In this document: positions 6,467-9,093 of the stretch, in pieces
Layout: each line of letters starts with the position of its first letter
Numbering within the stretch: the stretch's first letter is position 1
Source of the DNA: G039029935 sp039029935
GTDB lineage: Bacteria; Chloroflexota; Anaerolineae; Caldilineales; Caldilineaceae
DNA length: 9,093 nucleotides
Assembly: GCA_039029935.1 (NCBI GenBank)
Contig: JBCCFC010000507.1
Location: 1 to 9,093 of the forward strand
Reading direction: 5' to 3'
Made by a program: the position numbers and the translations under genes
Notes under the pieces: generated by a model
Told to the model about the DNA's origin: nothing
Database searches by the model: none
What the model saw: only the letters and a program-made list of their open reading frames with translations

Positions 6467-7555
6467 ATGGATGACATCGCATTGCAGACGCTGCTCGATT
6501 TACTAGAACAGCCAGAAATAGAAGAGCTACCGTTTGACGATTTAACCAAACAATTTTATATTTGGTTCTTCCAACAACTGGGGCTTGCCAGCGAAGGTGA
6601 GTCGCCCGTCTTTGACAAAACCAGAACGATTGATTTGGTTGTCACTTGTTCAGACTCAAATAAATCAGCATTGGCAAAAACACTTTTTCGCTACTTTCAA
6701 AATGTGAATGCTATCGAATTAAAAGGGAATAACGATCCCTTGACATTAGAACAATATTATACGATTCTTGGACGAGCGTTTGGGTTGGCTGCGCGCACGG
6801 AACGAGATAAAAAGGGTGGGCACTTTCTACTCAAACAGATGACGGTAACAATGCTTTGTTTTAACCGGCCTGATCTAATTCTCAAGGAATTGAAAGATGA
6901 TATACCTTTCAAGACAACAAGCGAGCCTGGACTGTATCACAACAGCGAATTGGTCAATCAATGGATTGTACACCCATCAGAACTACAGGTCATTCCGAGA
7001 AATTATCCACTTTTGCCATTTTCACGTGGCAAAACTTTGGAACAGTTTATCGAAGTCTGTATTCGAGATGGACTCTATCACTATTTGAGATTGATTGTCG
7101 AACTGGGTATGGATACCGACCCAAAAACGATTATGGAAAAACTACTGGAGGTGCATGGCATGGGCAGAGTTTATAATTATGAATTCCCACAGGAAACTGT
7201 GGATTTGGCAGATTATTTTTATCGAAAAAATCCTGAATTTTTTAACAAAATACCGACGATTGCGAACCTTATTGAACAAGGACTTAAGCAAGGTGAGCAA
7301 AAGGGGATTGAAAAGGGGATTGAAAAGGGGATTGAAAAGGGGATTGAAAAGGGAGCTCTGAGTGCAAAACAGGAGTCTCTACTAAATTTAATAAAACATA
7401 AATTTACTGATATTCCCACAAAGGTGTTGCTCATGATTGAGAACAATACAGACCGTAAGTTGCTCGACCAATGGATGAATGTGGTCCTTGATCACGATGT
7501 ATTGGAAGATATTCTTGTGGTTTGGGGAGAAACGCTTGCAGACCGAGAAGAATGA
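6467..7555 (+). CDS. Putative Rpn-like PD-(D/E)XK nuclease-family protein with DUF4351-like C-terminus
   Basis: This 362-aa protein resembles Rpn/DUF4351-type proteins, many of which are called recombination-promoting nucleases or putative transposases. That class is proposed to cut DNA, and some members affect phage growth. The N-terminal half has RTIDLVV (Asp56) and NAIELKG (Glu84-x-Lys86), which fit the split D...ExK signature of the restriction-endonuclease fold. Residues 280-295 are four perfect GIEK units, a charged, probably helical hinge seen in many Rpn-family proteins. The C-terminus (about 300-350, SLLNLIKHKFTDIPTKV and LLDQWMNVVLDHDVLEDIL) matches the DUF4351 pattern of a leucine-rich helix, an F-x-x-[IL]-P turn and a W-containing helix. 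It is the first gene of a tight cluster behind a strong promoter. The nuclease assignment rests on motif reading, and it could instead be a degenerate relative. Confidence 0.6.
   Translation: MDDIALQTLLDLLEQPEIEELPFDDLTKQFYIWFFQQLGLASEGESPVFDKTRTIDLVVTCSDSNKSALAKTLFRYFQNVNAIELKGNNDPLTLEQYYTILGRAFGLAARTERDKKGGHFLLKQMTVTMLCFNRPDLILKELKDDIPFKTTSEPGLYHNSELVNQWIVHPSELQVIPRNYPLLPFSRGKTLEQFIEVCIRDGLYHYLRLIVELGMDTDPKTIMEKLLEVHGMGRVYNYEFPQETVDLADYFYRKNPEFFNKIPTIANLIEQGLKQGEQKGIEKGIEKGIEKGIEKGALSAKQESLLNLIKHKFTDIPTKVLLMIENNTDRKLLDQWMNVVLDHDVLEDILVVWGETLADREE
7299..7346 (+). repeat. Four perfect 12-bp in-frame repeats encoding GIEK
   Basis: AAAAGGGGATTG occurs four times without error (7299-7310, 7311-7322, 7323-7334, 7335-7346), and a partial AAAAGGG follows. 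Because 12 bases equal four codons, gain or loss of a unit changes the hinge length without a frameshift. Perfect identity even at third codon positions suggests recent expansion by slippage. Confidence 0.85.
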
Positions 7556-7562
7556 TAAAGCT

Positions 7563-7982
7563 ATGCATGAGCCAACAACCTATCCAGTGCATAGCCGCTA
7601 TTTGATGTTTTTCATTGTCTGTCTTGCCCTAACATTACTCTTTGGCTGGTCCCTGTGGCAGACGCCAACAATCCAAACAGGCTTCTTTTGTATCGTCTGT
7701 TTGGGGGCTGCGCTTTGGTATGGGCAGATGAGTTTGAGTTCTGTCACCGTCACCGATAACGCATTGGCCTATGATTCACTATTGCGTAAGCGGCGAGAAA
7801 TCGAGTTTCGTCAGTTGATCGAAGTCAGTGAAAGCGGACGCTTTGGACAGTCAATTATGCTACTCTATTATCCATTGCTGGCAACAGGGTTGGTCGATTT
7901 AGAGGATGCGCAAAGCCTATTTCTACCGCAGGTCATCGACCAAGAGACGCTACATTCAGCATTGGTCGCCAATATACGTTAA
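7563..7982 (+). CDS. Small membrane protein with two TM segments and a bacterial PH-like domain
   Basis: This 139-aa protein has a short N-terminus, two adjacent hydrophobic segments (about 13-32 and 39-55) and a soluble C-terminal domain (about 58-135). The SVTVTDNALAYDSLLRKRREIEFRQLIEVSE pattern, a strand, a turn, a basic patch and then [IE]-x-F-x-x-[IL]-x-x-V, is typical of membrane-linked bacterial PH-like (bPH/DUF304-type) domains. Both ends of the soluble domain probably face the cytoplasm, with a hairpin in the membrane. The ATG at 7563 lies 7 bases after the preceding stop. Only a weak purine stretch (GAGAAG, 7545-7550) precedes it, so translational coupling is plausible. The longer frame from 7479 would run through the end of the upstream gene and is unlikely. 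Function is unknown. Confidence 0.6.
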   Translation: MHEPTTYPVHSRYLMFFIVCLALTLLFGWSLWQTPTIQTGFFCIVCLGAALWYGQMSLSSVTVTDNALAYDSLLRKRREIEFRQLIEVSESGRFGQSIMLLYYPLLATGLVDLEDAQSLFLPQVIDQETLHSALVANIR

Positions 7983-7992
7983 CCACACAACT

Positions 7993-9051
7993 ATGAGCAT
8001 CGACACATCGGCACGGGCGATTTTTCCATCAGAGCCACGACAACCATCTGTATCAAATGAAGACTCTTCGGCTACGGATGCACCACCCACAATTATTTCC
8101 GCGCAACCAGATATCTTGATTCGGCCGCTCAAAGAGTCCGACCCGCCCAATGCACGGGAGGTCGTGCGGCACTTGGTCAATCGGGCCTTTGCCGGGCTAC
8201 CGTATTGCCAATCCATTGATGCCGAAACATGTCACAGCCATTTCTATAACGAGGAGCCACCGACAGCGCAGCCTGTCCGCTGGCAAAATCATATTGCTAT
8301 GGCGGCGTGGCGGGCGGGGCAGCTGGCTGGTTTACTTGATATTGCCACTGGATTTGATGCCGATAACCTAGACATGCCCAATTACGAGCCATTGGGATTG
8401 ATTCGCTCAATGATACTGCCACGTGATGAAACATTGGCCGAGGATGTGGGACAAGCACTTTTGACGGAGTCACAGAAGTATTGGCAGGAGGCCGGTGTAG
8501 GCTATGTGCGCGCATTTGCTCGTAGCACAGGCTATCCTTTTTTTCAGGCTGGCATGGGCATTTTACCCAGCGATTGGTCCAACCATATCCGTGTGTTGAC
8601 CTCACATGAATACACATTTCAAGCACGCTTTTATCGCTTGCGTTTAAAGTTAGGGGCCTACTTAGAGGAAGAGGTTCCGATGGTCAAGCTCAGTCTTGTC
8701 CTCAAAGGGACCAACGTAAATCGACAATACGAAGTTTACCAGCGGGCTGTGTTAATTGGTTCCGCGCGCTATATTTTTTTTGGAGAGCTAGAGCAGAACG
8801 AAACTGGGCTACCACGCCAGAAAAATGTCGCCCATTTGCTATTGTTTAACATCGAGGATGAATGGCGGGGGCATCACATTGGGCGATGGTTATTGCGTCG
8901 AATGGTCAACGACGCCACGCTTCAAGGATATCATGAGATGATTGTGCATGTTGAGCATAACCAAGATGTTGCCATGCGTTTGTTTGCCCAGCATGGGTTT
9001 GAAGAATTGAATTATCGCGGATATACGCTGCAAAAAGTTTTAACACATTAG
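7993..9051 (+). CDS. GNAT-family acetyltransferase, probably two GNAT-like halves
   Basis: This 352-aa protein probably transfers an acyl group from acetyl-CoA to an amine on an unidentified substrate. A disordered, Ser/Pro-rich N-terminus (1-38) precedes DILIRPLKESD (40-50), a typical first strand of a GNAT fold. The first half (about 40-190) has LIRSMILPRDE and a helix, but its acetyl-CoA loop is not clear, so it may be non-catalytic. The second half (about 245-350) has LLLFNIEDEWRGHHIGRWLL, with RGHHIG (292-297) fitting the R/Q-x-x-G-x-G/A pyrophosphate loop loosely. It then has IVHVEHNQDVAMRLFAQHGFEEL, the usual motif B with an N-x-x-A-x-x-[LF]-[FY]-x-x-x-GF pattern. The ATG at 7993 lies 10 bases after the preceding stop, with no clear Shine-Dalgarno, suggesting coupling. 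A longer frame from 7906 overlaps the upstream gene and is not favoured. Confidence 0.8.
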   Translation: MSIDTSARAIFPSEPRQPSVSNEDSSATDAPPTIISAQPDILIRPLKESDPPNAREVVRHLVNRAFAGLPYCQSIDAETCHSHFYNEEPPTAQPVRWQNHIAMAAWRAGQLAGLLDIATGFDADNLDMPNYEPLGLIRSMILPRDETLAEDVGQALLTESQKYWQEAGVGYVRAFARSTGYPFFQAGMGILPSDWSNHIRVLTSHEYTFQARFYRLRLKLGAYLEEEVPMVKLSLVLKGTNVNRQYEVYQRAVLIGSARYIFFGELEQNETGLPRQKNVAHLLLFNIEDEWRGHHIGRWLLRRMVNDATLQGYHEMIVHVEHNQDVAMRLFAQHGFEELNYRGYTLQKVLTH

Positions 9052-9054
9052 TGC

Positions 9055-9087
9055 AGAAGTCCGACTTTTGTCGAAAGTCGGACTTCT
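9055..9087 (+). terminator. Strong hairpin after the acetyltransferase gene
   Basis: AGAAGTCCGACTTT (9055-9068) pairs perfectly with AAAGTCGGACTTCT (9074-9087) across a 5-base loop. It begins 4 bases after the stop codon. The position fits transcription termination, but no T-run follows within the 6 remaining bases, so it could also be a factor-dependent stop, an mRNA-end stabiliser or an intergenic palindromic repeat. Confidence 0.5.
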
Positions 9088-9093
9088 ATCAAC

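Noticed and set aside
7906..7992. N-terminal extension of the acetyltransferase
   Set aside because: It overlaps the preceding gene in another frame. The extension is basic and unlike a GNAT start, and ATG 7993 follows the upstream stop closely.

Overview
The window looks like chromosomal DNA from a filamentous or otherwise complex member of the Chloroflexota (Anaerolineae/Chloroflexia-like). I infer this from secreted proteins with long Pro/Thr linkers, PPC domains, calcium-binding DxDxDG loops and a C-terminal [YF]xxFLPTVSR-type tail, and from the Rpn/DUF4351-like gene with a GIEK repeat. No ribosomal marker is present, so this placement is only moderately certain.

Layout. Positions 1-268 hold no convincing gene. 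They contain an intrinsic-terminator-like hairpin (5-66) and a 53-bp three-stem palindromic element (174-226). Two paralogous secreted cysteine peptidases of clan CD (legumain/caspase fold) follow in tandem on the plus strand (269-2044 and 2252-4597). Between them lie a second, partly degraded copy of the palindromic element and a good sigma70-type promoter. Both proteins have a signal peptide, Pro/Thr linker, PPC-like domain, peptidase domain with a His/Cys dyad, EF-hand-like Ca2+ loop, Ig-like beta domain and FLPTVSR tail. The second also carries an extra N-terminal beta domain. A 15-bp tandem repeat (4611-4670) separates the pair from the convergent guaA gene (GMP synthase, 6271-4667, TTG start).

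A compact plus-strand cluster diverges from guaA behind a near-consensus promoter (TTGACA-17-TAAAAT). It encodes an Rpn-like PD-(D/E)XK nuclease-family protein with a DUF4351-like C-terminus and four perfect 12-bp in-frame repeats (6467-7555). It continues with a small protein of two membrane segments and a PH-like domain (7563-7982) and a two-part GNAT acetyltransferase (7993-9051). Gaps of 7 and 10 bases suggest one transcript. A strong hairpin (9055-9087) follows the last gene.

How the genes may work together. The two peptidases probably act outside the cytoplasm and look like a duplicated, then diversified pair. guaA is housekeeping purine biosynthesis. The last three genes are probably co-transcribed, but the sequence does not show a shared pathway. 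The points most worth following up are the peptidase pair with its shared C-terminal tail, the palindromic element with a compensatory base-pair change between copies, and the Rpn-like gene with its repeat-length-variable segment.
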